From: Bog-532 sp963830385
Lineage (GTDB): Bacteria > Actinomycetota > Actinomycetes > Streptosporangiales > Streptosporangiaceae
DNA length: 64,000 nt
Direction: 5' to 3'
Assembly (NCBI GenBank): GCA_963830385.1
Contig: CAWHMD010000008.1
Span: 868,001 to 932,000, forward strand
Part shown: positions 28,436 to 36,757 of the stretch, one piece after another
Layout of the letters: the number at the start of each line of letters is the position of its first letter
How positions within the stretch are numbered: position 1 is the first letter of the stretch
Position numbers and translations under genes: made by a program
Notes under the pieces: model-generated
Databases searched by the model: none
What the model saw: only the letters and a program-made list of their open reading frames with translations
Told to the model about the DNA's origin: nothing

Positions 28436-30157
28436 TCAGGACGCGGGCGGCCGGGTCCGGAGCCAGACGCCGGTGTCCGGGGGCAGCGTGACGTCCGGGG
28501 CCGGTGAGCCGTCCGTGAGCGGATGGCTGGCAGCCAGCACCTGCTCGTGGGGCGGCAGCTCGACGGGGCGCTCGGACAGGTTGATCATCACCGTCACGTC
28601 GGCGCCGCGGCGGTAGCAGAGCACGCCGGCCGGGGCGGGCAGCCAGGTGAACGTGTCGGTGGTGAAGGCGGGCTCGGCCCGGCGGACCCGCAGCGCGTGC
28701 CGGTAGAGCGACAGCATCGAGTCCGGGTCGGCGCTCTCAGCCTCGACGGTGAGACCCGCCCAGGCCACCGGCTGGGGCAGCCAGGCCCGGGTCCTGTCCC
28801 CGGTGAAGCCGAACGGCGGGTGGCCGCCGGCCCACGGCAGCGGGACCCGGCAGCCGTCGCGACCCAGGTGCTCGCCGCCGGAGCGCTGCCACATCGGGTC
28901 CTGGCGATCCTCGTCGGCGAGGTCCTCGACCTCCCAGAGCCCCAGCTCCTCGCCCTGGTAGACGTAGGCCGTGCCGGGCAGCGAGAGCGACAGCAGCGCC
29001 GCCGCCCGCGCCCGCCGGGTGCCCAGGACCAGATCGGTCGCCTCGCCGATGCGGTGGCCGGGCCGGTCGAACGAGGTGTCGGCCCGTCCGTAGCGGGTGA
29101 CGTCCCTGATCACGTCGTGGTTGCTGAGCACCCAGGTAGCCGGGGCGTCCACCCGGGTGTGCGAGGCCAGCGTGGCCCCGATGACCTGCCGCAGCTCGCC
29201 CGCGTCCCACGGGCAGCGCAGGAAGTCGAAGTTGAACACCGTCTGCAGTTCGCCGGGGCGCAGGTAGCGGGTGGTCCGTTCCACGTCGGGCAGCCACACC
29301 TCGCCGATCAGCACCCGCTCCCCGGGGTAGCTGTCGGCGATCGACCGCCAGGCCCGGTACACCTCGTGCACCTCGTCCCGGTCGACGAAAGGGTGCACGC
29401 CGGCGCCGGCGCTGGCGTCAGCCGGGTCGTAGTCGGCCATCGCCGGGTCCTTGGCCAGCAGCACCGCGGAGTCGATCCGGAACCCGTCCACCCCGCGGTC
29501 GAACCAGAACCGCAGCACGTCCTCGAACTCGGCCTGCACGTCCGCGTTGGCCCAGTTGAAGTCGGGCTGCTGGGGGGTGAACAGGTGCAGGTACCACTCC
29601 CCCGGCTGGCCGTCGGGACCGGCCACCCGGCTCCAGGCCGGGCCGCCGAACTCCGATGTCCAGTTGTTGGGCGGCTGGCCGCCGTCCGGGCCGCGGCCGG
29701 GACGGAAGATGAACCGGTCCCGTTCGGGCGAACCGGGCGCGGCCGCCAGCGCGGCCCTGAACCATGGCTGCACGTCCGAGCCGTGGTTCGGCACCACGTC
29801 AAGGATGATGCGAATACCCAGGTCGTGGGCTTCGGCGATCAGCTTCTCGGCCTCGTCCAGGGTGCCGAACGACGGCTCGATGGCCCGGTAGTCGGCCACG
29901 TCGTAGCCGGCGTCGGCCATCGGCGAGGGGTACCAGGGGTTGAACCAGATCGCGTCGACGCAAAGGTCGGCCAGGTAGGGCAGCCGGGACCGGACCCCGG
30001 CCAGATTGCCGACCCCGCTGCTGGTGCCCGGGCCGGGCCCCACCGCGAAACTGCGCACGTACACCTGGTAGATGACCGCGTCGCGCCACCAGGGGCGCGC
30101 ATCCGGGACGTCCGGGACAGGCGCGACCGTCGGCCGGGCCAGGGTGTGATCGCTCAC
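28436..30157 (-). CDS. GH13 family alpha-glucosidase
   Basis: A 573-aa cytoplasmic alpha-amylase-family enzyme, most like oligo-1,6-/alpha-1,4-glucosidases. It starts with PWWRDAVIYQVYVRSF. Catalytic residues are Asp229 (GFRIDSA), Glu286 (LIGEVW) and Asp348 (LSNHD). The GEELGL motif and the small C-terminal beta domain are present. GTG 30157 is preferred, with GGAGG 13 bases upstream. It follows the two permease genes on one strand and would hydrolyse the imported oligosaccharides to glucose. Confidence 0.95.
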   Translation of the reverse strand: MSDHTLARPTVAPVPDVPDARPWWRDAVIYQVYVRSFAVGPGPGTSSGVGNLAGVRSRLPYLADLCVDAIWFNPWYPSPMADAGYDVADYRAIEPSFGTLDEAEKLIAEAHDLGIRIILDVVPNHGSDVQPWFRAALAAAPGSPERDRFIFRPGRGPDGGQPPNNWTSEFGGPAWSRVAGPDGQPGEWYLHLFTPQQPDFNWANADVQAEFEDVLRFWFDRGVDGFRIDSAVLLAKDPAMADYDPADASAGAGVHPFVDRDEVHEVYRAWRSIADSYPGERVLIGEVWLPDVERTTRYLRPGELQTVFNFDFLRCPWDAGELRQVIGATLASHTRVDAPATWVLSNHDVIRDVTRYGRADTSFDRPGHRIGEATDLVLGTRRARAAALLSLSLPGTAYVYQGEELGLWEVEDLADEDRQDPMWQRSGGEHLGRDGCRVPLPWAGGHPPFGFTGDRTRAWLPQPVAWAGLTVEAESADPDSMLSLYRHALRVRRAEPAFTTDTFTWLPAPAGVLCYRRGADVTVMINLSERPVELPPHEQVLAASHPLTDGSPAPDVTLPPDTGVWLRTRPPAS

Positions 30158-30207
30158 GGAAGTATCGATCCTCCGATCAGGGATGGGACGGTGGGGGCCC
30201 GGCCTGC

Positions 30208-31098
30208 TCAGCCCTTCACGCCCCCTGCGGTCAGGCCCGCCATGATGTTGCGCTGGAAGACGAGGAAAAAGGCGATCGCCGGCACGCAGGCGATGGCGAG
30301 TGCGGCGATGAACACGTCCTCCGGGATGCCGTAGTTCAGGTGGTACAGGCCGATGTTGATGGTCTGGGCCGACGGCTCGCTGAGCACCAGCAGCGGCCAG
30401 AGGAAGTCCTTCCACACGTTGACCGCCGCGAAGATCGACACCACCCCGATGATCGGCCGCGAGATCGGCAGCACCACCCGCCACAACGTGCGGAACGGGC
30501 CCGCTCCGTCCAGCGCGGCGGCCGCCAGCAGATCAGCCGGCACCGAGTCAAAGAACCTTTTCAAAATAAAGATATTGAACCCGTTGGCGACCGACGGAAG
30601 CCAGATCACCCAGGGCGTATTCAGGATGGAGGAGTGCAGGAACGGCAGGCTGCTGGCGGTCAGGTACTGGGGCAGCACCAGCACGGTGGCGGGGATCATC
30701 ATCGCCGCCAGCATCGCGAACAGGATCACGTTGCCGAGGGCCGGGCGCAGCTTGGAGATCGCGTAGGCGGCGGCCACGTCGAACACGACCTGGAACACCA
30801 GCGCGCCGCCCGCGTACAGGATCGTGTTCAGGATCAGCCGGCCCAGGCCGAGGTCGTTCCAGGCGGTGAGGTAGTTGTGGAATTCCGGATGGCTGGGGAC
30901 CAGGGTGGGTGGCGTCTGGACGACCTGCGACGGTGACTTCAGGCCGCCGGTCACCATCCAGTACAGCGGGAATAGGAACAGCGCGGCGAACAACGGGATC
31001 ATCACGCCGAGCACGGTCCAGTAGACGACGCGGCCGTGACCGCGGCTGAGCTGGGCGGGTGAGATCAGCGTGCGTGGGCCGGATTCGACGGCAGCCAT
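30208..31098 (-). CDS. carbohydrate ABC transporter permease (MalG type)
   Basis: A 296-aa inner membrane permease with six predicted segments. The cytoplasmic EAA loop is AAALDGAGPFRTLWRVVLPISRP near residues 190-212 (split at DGAGP), which docks the ATPase. The C-terminus ends at the short GLTAGGVKG tail typical of MalG proteins. Its start abuts the stop of the partner permease. No ATPase gene is in the locus; in actinomycetes a shared MsiK-type ATPase usually serves such importers. Confidence 0.95.
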   Translation of the reverse strand: MAAVESGPRTLISPAQLSRGHGRVVYWTVLGVMIPLFAALFLFPLYWMVTGGLKSPSQVVQTPPTLVPSHPEFHNYLTAWNDLGLGRLILNTILYAGGALVFQVVFDVAAAYAISKLRPALGNVILFAMLAAMMIPATVLVLPQYLTASSLPFLHSSILNTPWVIWLPSVANGFNIFILKRFFDSVPADLLAAAALDGAGPFRTLWRVVLPISRPIIGVVSIFAAVNVWKDFLWPLLVLSEPSAQTINIGLYHLNYGIPEDVFIAALAIACVPAIAFFLVFQRNIMAGLTAGGVKG

Positions 31099-32058
31099 CT
31101 AGTTCGCCTCCTCGGTGCGGCGGGACAGCCACAGGTAGGCGCCCGCGAAGCCCAGCAGCACGACCAGCAGCAAGATGCCGAGCGCGGCGGCGCTCCCGTA
31201 GTTGTTGAACGAAAACGCGTAGTTGTAGATCAGGTACACGACGGTGGTGGTGCCGGACTGGCCGCCGGTCAGGATCAGCGGCTCCAGGAACACCTGCATG
31301 GTCGCCACGATCTGCAGCATCAGCATGAGCGACAGGATCAGCCGGGTCTGCGGGATGGTCACGTGCCAGACCCGGCGCAGCAGCCCGGCGCCGTCGATCT
31401 CGGCCGCGTCGTACAGCTCGCCGGGGATGCCCTGCAGCGAGGCCAGGTACACCAGCACCGCGGCTCCCATGTTGCTCCAGGTGGAGAACAGCACCAGGCA
31501 GAGCAGCGCGATGTGCGGGGACTGCAGCCACTGGGAGGTGGGCAGCCCGAGCGCGTGCAGCACCGCGTTGAACAGGCCGCTGTTGTCGGGGGTGTAGAAC
31601 CACTTCCACAAGAACGCGGCCGCGGCGGGCGGGATCATCACCGGCAGGTACACCAGCAGCCGGAAGTAGCCACGCCATTGCCGCAGCTCGTTGAGCACGA
31701 CCGCGGTGATGAACGGCACCGCGTACCCGAACACCAGGGCCAGCCCGGCGAACAGGGCGGTGGCCCGCCACGCGCCCCAGAAGCTCGGGTCCGCGATGAT
31801 GTGCCGGTAGTTGCGCAGCCCGACCCAGGTGGTCTCGCCGGCGAAGTTGGTCTTCTGGAAACTCATGATCACTTCGCGGATCATCGGGTACCAGGAGAAC
31901 AGCGCGAAACAGAAGATCCCGCCGATCATGAGCACGTAAGCGGCGGTGTTGTCGCGGAGCTTACGGGTCCGGCGGATCCGGCGGGCCGGGCTGATGCGGC
32001 CCGAGCGTGCGCCCTCCGGGTTGCTCACCCGGAGGGCGACAGGTAGCTCAGTGCTCAC
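31099..32058 (-). CDS. carbohydrate ABC transporter permease (MalF type)
   Basis: A 319-aa partner permease. A basic cytoplasmic N-terminus (RRIRRTRKLRDN) is followed by six to seven membrane segments. The EAA loop is AAEIDGAGLLRRVWHVTIPQ near residues 222-241. It lies 13 bp after the binding-protein gene and is immediately followed by the MalG-type gene, so the three form one transcript. Substrate specificity lies with the binding protein. Confidence 0.95.
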   Translation of the reverse strand: MSTELPVALRVSNPEGARSGRISPARRIRRTRKLRDNTAAYVLMIGGIFCFALFSWYPMIREVIMSFQKTNFAGETTWVGLRNYRHIIADPSFWGAWRATALFAGLALVFGYAVPFITAVVLNELRQWRGYFRLLVYLPVMIPPAAAAFLWKWFYTPDNSGLFNAVLHALGLPTSQWLQSPHIALLCLVLFSTWSNMGAAVLVYLASLQGIPGELYDAAEIDGAGLLRRVWHVTIPQTRLILSLMLMLQIVATMQVFLEPLILTGGQSGTTTVVYLIYNYAFSFNNYGSAAALGILLLVVLLGFAGAYLWLSRRTEEAN

Positions 32059-32071
32059 TGAAGATCCGTGC

Positions 32072-33496
32072 TCACTGCTGGTTGGCGAGGATGGAGTTGA
32101 CCTGTGAGGAGAAGGTGCCCAGGAGCTGCTTGAGGTTGGCGTTGCGCTGGGTGAGCACGGCCGCCATCACCTTGTCGCCCTGGGCGTAGATGGCCTGGGC
32201 CTGCGGCGGCTCGATCTCGTTCTTCATGTTCGGGGCCGCGCTCAGGTACGGCGCGAAGTTCGACACCGGGATGGTGGCGTTGCTGTCCTCGTCGGAGTTG
32301 GTGCTCTGGGCTACCGAGGTGCCGGCGGTCCAGATGTTCGGCTCGGGCAGGCCGACCGGCTGGCCGGCCGCCTTGGCCCGCTTGAAGTTGAACTGGCCGG
32401 CGCCGGGGGTGAGGAACTCGAAGTTGAGGAACTTGATGCCGGCCTGGATCTGCGCCGGGGTGTCCTTCTTGCTGAACATGTAGCCGTCGCCGCCGAGCAG
32501 CGTGCCGCCGTCGCCGGGCATCGGCCCCTCGGCCAGGTTGCTGTACGGGGACCCGTACTCCTGGTGGATGTAGGTGACGTTGTCCGGCGCGGCCACGTAC
32601 ATGCCGAGCTTGCCCGAGCCCATCAGCTGCGGCAGGTCGTTGTACTGGAGCAGCTGCTTGGACCCCATCGAGTTGTCGGTCCAGCGCATGGCCTGCAGGT
32701 TCTGCAGCAGCTGCATCCCGGTGGCGTTGTCGAAGGCGGCCTTCTGCCCGCTGACCATGGTGCCGCCGAGGGAGTACATCTCAGCGGTGAAGTGCCAGCC
32801 GCCAACGTTGGCGGCGCTGTAGTCGCCGTAACCGACGATCCCGCCGCCGAGCGCGCTGATCTTCTTGGCGTCGGTCCTGACCTGCGCCCAGGTGGTCGGC
32901 GGCTGGTTCGGGTTCAGGCCCGCGCGCTGGAACAGCTGCTTGTTGTAGAGCAGGCCGAGGGTGTAGTTCGAGACCGGGATGCCGTACAGCGCGCCGCTCG
33001 CGCTGTCGCCCTGGCGGTACAAGTTGACCAGGTCAGACTGGATGCTGCCGAGGTTCTTGATCTGGCTGGCGTACTTGCTGATGTCGGCCGCCTGGCCCGA
33101 GCTGACGACGTTCGAGGCGTCCGTGAAGTACGTGTAGAAGACGTTGTCCAGCTTGCCGCTGGCCAGCTTGGCGTCGAACGTCGACGGGTCGTCGCACGGG
33201 TTGGTGTCGTCGCCGGTCACGGTGATGCTGGGGTTGGCCTTCTCGAAGGCCTGGATGTCGTCGACGAAGAACTTCCGCTGGGCGGCCTGGGTCTTGGGCG
33301 GCTCGCAGCCGACGGTGATCGTGACGTGGCCGCCTGAGCTGGACGACGTGCTGCTGTTGCTGCCGCCCGAGCTGCAGGCCGCAACCGAGATGGCTCCGAT
33401 GACCGCGAGGCTGGCCACCGCGGCGTGGCGCCGGCCGGGTATCACAGCGCGGCCTCGTCTGCCTGTCGCGCCTGCGCCGTTGCCAGTTACTTTCAT
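32072..33496 (-). CDS. extracellular solute-binding lipoprotein (sugar)
   Basis: A 474-aa family 1 solute-binding protein. The signal peptide ends in a lipobox SVAAC, so it is a membrane-anchored lipoprotein outside the cell. A Ser/Gly spacer precedes the mature domain, which starts VTITVGCEPPKTQ. ATG 33496 has GAAGG at the proper distance; GTG 33502 is two codons upstream. Sugar-binding aromatic residues are plentiful, but the ligand cannot be read. GH13 and glucanase neighbours suggest alpha-gluco-oligosaccharides. Confidence 0.94.
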   Translation of the reverse strand: MKVTGNGAGATGRRGRAVIPGRRHAAVASLAVIGAISVAACSSGGSNSSTSSSSGGHVTITVGCEPPKTQAAQRKFFVDDIQAFEKANPSITVTGDDTNPCDDPSTFDAKLASGKLDNVFYTYFTDASNVVSSGQAADISKYASQIKNLGSIQSDLVNLYRQGDSASGALYGIPVSNYTLGLLYNKQLFQRAGLNPNQPPTTWAQVRTDAKKISALGGGIVGYGDYSAANVGGWHFTAEMYSLGGTMVSGQKAAFDNATGMQLLQNLQAMRWTDNSMGSKQLLQYNDLPQLMGSGKLGMYVAAPDNVTYIHQEYGSPYSNLAEGPMPGDGGTLLGGDGYMFSKKDTPAQIQAGIKFLNFEFLTPGAGQFNFKRAKAAGQPVGLPEPNIWTAGTSVAQSTNSDEDSNATIPVSNFAPYLSAAPNMKNEIEPPQAQAIYAQGDKVMAAVLTQRNANLKQLLGTFSSQVNSILANQQ

Positions 33497-33576
33497 GGGC
33501 ACCTTCTACGTTGATGGGCCAGCGTGGTGGCGCTGACGCTACATCTGGCCGCAGATCAACGCAATATCTGAATAAG

Positions 33577-33588
33577 ATTTTGCAAAAT
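33577..33588. promoter_or_regulatory. LacI-type operator ATTTTGCAAAAT
   Basis: A perfect 12-bp palindrome centred on TTGCAA, the core recognised by many LacI/GalR/MalR regulators. It lies about 80 bp before the binding-protein ATG and 270 bp downstream of the LacI gene, in an AT-rich island. The likely ligand is the adjacent LacI protein. Confidence 0.6.
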
Positions 33589-33791
33589 AACGACATAGTA
33601 AAGAAGGAAGTAATCGCAGGCTGGGGGCTCGCTGGGGTTGCTCGTCCGCGGTGCGGCGCTGTGTCCGTATCACGGCGAGCATGGCCGCAGCGCCGGGCGG
33701 CGCGGATCGAACAGCCGGCGGCGCGGACCGAAGCTGCGCGGGCGGTGGGGACGGCGGTGCCCTGGAAAACCCTGAAAGGGATCCGGGTGGC

Positions 33792-33838
33792 CGGGGTGCC
33801 GAGACCGGGGGGCTGAGACCGGGGGCTGGGACCGGGGC
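33792..33838. repeat. G-rich tandem motif GAGACCGGGG
   Basis: Three or four copies of a 13-14 bp unit (GAGACCGGGG plus CT or GGCT) carry G-runs of four to six on the plus strand. Such runs can form a G-quadruplex. It lies between the lacI stop and the operon promoter and might act in termination of the lacI transcript; this is inference. Confidence 0.5.
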
Positions 33839-33853
33839 CGCTGGCCGACCGGG

Positions 33854-34849
33854 TCAGGCGACGCGGGCGGTGGAGCCGCGGACGACCAGCTCGGGCTCGA
33901 AGAGGAGCTCCTCGGGGGCGACGGGGACACCCTCGATCTGGTTGACGAGCATGGCGACGACGGCGCGGCCCATCGCTTCGATGGGCTGACGAACGGTCGT
34001 CAGCGGCGGGGCCGTGCAGGTCATCAGGGCCGAGTCGTCGAAGCCGACCACCGACAGGCTGTCGGGAACGGCCAGGCCGGCCCGGCGGGCGGCGCGGACC
34101 GCGCCCAGCGCGAGCTGGTCGGAGGCGCAGATGATGCCGGTGACGCCCGTCTCGATGAGCCGGGTGCCGGCCGCGTGGCCGCCCTCGATGCTGAACAGCG
34201 CGTGCTCCACCGCGACCTCGTGGCCGGCCCGCTTGCCCTCGGCCTGCAGGGCCGCGAGCTTGCGGCGGCTGGGCATGTGGTCGGCGGGGCCCATGATGGC
34301 GCCGATCCGGGTGTGGCCCAGGGACGACAAGTGGCCGAAGGCCTGCTCGCTGGCCACCACGTCGTCGGTCGAGACCCGCGGGAAGCCGAGCTGGTCGACG
34401 GCCGCATTGACCAGCATGACCGGCACGCCGCGGTCGTGCAGCAGGCGGTAGTGGTCGTGCGGCGAGTCGGCCTCGGCGAAGTCGCCGCCCGCGAACACCA
34501 CCCCGGAGACCTGCTGCTGGATCAGCATGCTGACGTAGGCCGCCTCGGACAGGCCGCCGCCCGTCCGGGTGCAGAGCACCGGCGTGAAACCTTGCTGCGC
34601 GAGGCCGCCGCCGACCACCTCGGCCAGCGCCGGGAAGATCGGGTTCTCCAGCTCGGGCAGCACCAGGCCGACCAGCCGGGCGCGGTCGCCCCGGAGCTGG
34701 GTCGGGCGCTCATAACCGAGGACGTCCAGGGCGGTCAGCACCGCCGCCCGGGTCGATTCGGACACGCCGGGGCGGCCGTTCAGGACGCGAGACACGGTGG
34801 CCTCGCTCACCCCCGCCTTGCGCGCTACGTCACCCAGCCTCTGTGCCAT
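33854..34849 (-). CDS. LacI family regulator of the alpha-glucan locus
   Basis: A 331-aa repressor. The N-terminal helix-turn-helix GDVARKAGVSEATVSRVLNG (residues 6-25) is followed by the hinge helix and a sugar-binding domain. The domain has GVVFAGGDF, ICASDQLALG and the late VVGFDDSALM. It lies directly upstream of, and on the same strand as, the binding-protein operon. A nearby inverted CTGCAAG/CTTGCAG suggests autoregulation. The effector is probably a gluco-oligosaccharide. Confidence 0.93.
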   Translation of the reverse strand: MAQRLGDVARKAGVSEATVSRVLNGRPGVSESTRAAVLTALDVLGYERPTQLRGDRARLVGLVLPELENPIFPALAEVVGGGLAQQGFTPVLCTRTGGGLSEAAYVSMLIQQQVSGVVFAGGDFAEADSPHDHYRLLHDRGVPVMLVNAAVDQLGFPRVSTDDVVASEQAFGHLSSLGHTRIGAIMGPADHMPSRRKLAALQAEGKRAGHEVAVEHALFSIEGGHAAGTRLIETGVTGIICASDQLALGAVRAARRAGLAVPDSLSVVGFDDSALMTCTAPPLTTVRQPIEAMGRAVVAMLVNQIEGVPVAPEELLFEPELVVRGSTARVA

Positions 34850-34850
34850 G

Positions 34851-34887
34851 CTGCAAGCTTACGGCAAGACTCGTCATTTTCTTGCAG
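34851..34887. promoter_or_regulatory. inverted repeat CTGCAAG...CTTGCAG before lacI
   Basis: Seven-base arms at 34851-34857 and 34881-34887 are perfect complements, and an additional GCAAG at 34864 pairs with the same right arm. The CTTGCAG half-site resembles actinobacterial LacI/MalR sites and shares TGCA with the palindrome at 33577. It abuts the lacI start codon, so binding would block transcription. Confidence 0.5.
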
Positions 34888-34955
34888 GATTTTCCACGGC
34901 GCGTCGGGCGGGGCGGCTGGGGGTGACGCGCCGGGTGGGGCGCGGGTGGCCTGGC

Positions 34956-36752
34956 TCAGGAGGCTCGCTCGCGGGCAGCCAGGTCCAGGAGCTCCTCGGC
35001 GTGGGCGCGGCCGAATTCGGAGTCTTCCAGGCCGGCCAGCATGCGGGAAAGCTCGCGGACGCGGCCGGGACCGTCCAGGCGGACGACGCCGCTGCTGGTG
35101 ACCAGGCCGTCGTTGGCCTTCATGACGACCAGGTGGTTGTCGGCGAACGCGGCGACCTGGGGCAGGTGGGTGACCACGATGACCTGGGCGAGCCGGGCCA
35201 GGCGGGCCAGCCGGCGGCCGATCTCGACCGCCGCCTTACCGCCGACGCCGGCGTCGACCTCGTCGAACACGAAGGTGGGGACGGGGTCGGCCCCGGCGAA
35301 CACCACCTCGATGGCCAGCATGACCCGGGACAGCTCACCGCCGGAGGCGCCCTTGTTCAGGGGCAGCGGCGGGGCGCCCGGGTGGGCCGCCAGCCGGATC
35401 TCGATATCGTCGGCGCCGTGCGGCCCGGGCTCGTCCAGCGGGCGGACGACCGCGACCAGTGAGGCGTGCGGCATGGCCAGCGCGGTCAGCTCGGCGGTCA
35501 CGTCGCGCCCGAACCGCTCGGCCGCGTCCTCGCGCAGGCTGGTCAGCTGGCCGGCCAGCTCGCTGACGCGGGCGGCCAGCTGGGCGGTCTCCTCGGCCAG
35601 GCCGGCGATCCGGTCGTCGTCGCCTTCCAGCTCGAGCAGCCGCGCGGCGGCGGGCTTGGTCCAGGCCAGCACCACCGCCAGGTCCCCGGCCGGGTCGATG
35701 TCCGCCAGATCGAGGCCGGCCGCGTCGCCGTCAGCGGCGGGCGCGGCGGTCAGCTCGGCGGCGGCCCGGGGGCCGTAGGTGCGGACCAGCCGGCCCAGCG
35801 TGGCCCTGCGTTCCTGCACCGAGGCCAGCCGGGCCGGGTCGGCGTCCAGCGCCTCGGTGTAGGAGGCGAGCTCGCCGGCCACGTCGGCCAGCAGGTAGGA
35901 CGCCTCCAACAGCCGGTCGGCCAGGCTGGCCAGGGCCGGGTCGTGCTGGCGGACCGCCTCGAGCTCCTGCCGGGCCCCGCCGACCAGGGCGGTGGCGTCC
36001 GGGCGCTCGTAGGCGCCCGCGGACGGGTCACCGAGCAGCGCCTCGTGGGCGGCGGTGGCGGCGGCGCGCAGCGACTCGGCGTTGCTGAGCCGTTCCTCTT
36101 CGGCCCGCAGCTGCACGTCCTCGTCGGCGGCCGGGTCGGCCGCCTCGATCTCGGTCAGCGCCTGGCGCAGGCCGGCCGCCTCATTTTCGCGCTCGCGGGC
36201 CCGCTCGGTCAGCTCGGTCAGCTCGGCCCGGGTCTCCCGGTGCCGCTGGTAGACCCGCTGGTAGTCGCCCAGTACCTGGGCCAGCGCGGGGCCGGCGTAG
36301 GCGTCGAGCGCCTCGCGCTGGCGGCCCGCCCGCAGCAGCTGCTGCTGGTCGGACTGGCCGTGCACCGCGACCAGGTCGTCGGCCAGGTAGGTGAGCAGCG
36401 AGACCGGGACCGACCGGCCGCCCGCGTGCGCCCGGGACCGGCCCTCGGCTGACACCGACCGGTTGATGACCAGCGCGCCGCCGTCGTCGTCGAGCTCGCC
36501 GCCGGCCTCGTCGACCTGGCGGGCGACCTTGCCGTCGGGGTCGATGGTCAGCCGGCCTTCGACCACGGCGCGCTGGGCGCCGGGGCGGACCCGGGCCGGG
36601 TCGGCGCGGCCGCCGAACAGCAAACCGAGCCCCGTCACCACCATGGTCTTGCCCGCGCCGGTCTCGCCGGTGACCACGGTGAAGCCCGGGGACAGTTCAA
36701 GCGTCGCATCGTCGATGACCCCGAGCCCGGTGATCCGGACTTCCTCAAGCAT
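34956..36752 (-). CDS. recN: DNA repair protein RecN
   Basis: An SMC-like ATPase of 598 aa acting at double-strand breaks. Walker A is TGETGAGKT (about residues 30-38), Walker B is VFDEVDAGVGG near the end, with the ABC signature SGGELSRVMLA between. The middle is a Glu/Ala/Arg-rich coiled coil. ATG 36752 (MLEEVRITGLGVID) is the family start; the frame upstream is a shadow of nadK. It begins five bases after the nadK stop. The downstream partner steA of many actinomycetes is missing here. Confidence 0.96.
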   Translation of the reverse strand: MLEEVRITGLGVIDDATLELSPGFTVVTGETGAGKTMVVTGLGLLFGGRADPARVRPGAQRAVVEGRLTIDPDGKVARQVDEAGGELDDDGGALVINRSVSAEGRSRAHAGGRSVPVSLLTYLADDLVAVHGQSDQQQLLRAGRQREALDAYAGPALAQVLGDYQRVYQRHRETRAELTELTERARERENEAAGLRQALTEIEAADPAADEDVQLRAEEERLSNAESLRAAATAAHEALLGDPSAGAYERPDATALVGGARQELEAVRQHDPALASLADRLLEASYLLADVAGELASYTEALDADPARLASVQERRATLGRLVRTYGPRAAAELTAAPAADGDAAGLDLADIDPAGDLAVVLAWTKPAAARLLELEGDDDRIAGLAEETAQLAARVSELAGQLTSLREDAAERFGRDVTAELTALAMPHASLVAVVRPLDEPGPHGADDIEIRLAAHPGAPPLPLNKGASGGELSRVMLAIEVVFAGADPVPTFVFDEVDAGVGGKAAVEIGRRLARLARLAQVIVVTHLPQVAAFADNHLVVMKANDGLVTSSGVVRLDGPGRVRELSRMLAGLEDSEFGRAHAEELLDLAARERAS

Positions 36753-36757
36753 GGCCG

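Larger units (their letters stand above)
33497..33853. other. promoter region of the sugar ABC operon
   Basis: This is 357 bp between the LacI stop and the binding-protein start. The half near the operon (33540-33610) is AT-rich and contains a 12-bp palindrome; the half near lacI is G-rich with repeated GAGACCGGGG. I see no gene in it. It should carry the operon promoter read leftward. Confidence 0.6.

Noticed and set aside
33577..33588. phage attachment core
   Set aside because: A TTGCAA palindrome beside a LacI gene is explained as operator; no integrase or tRNA is present.
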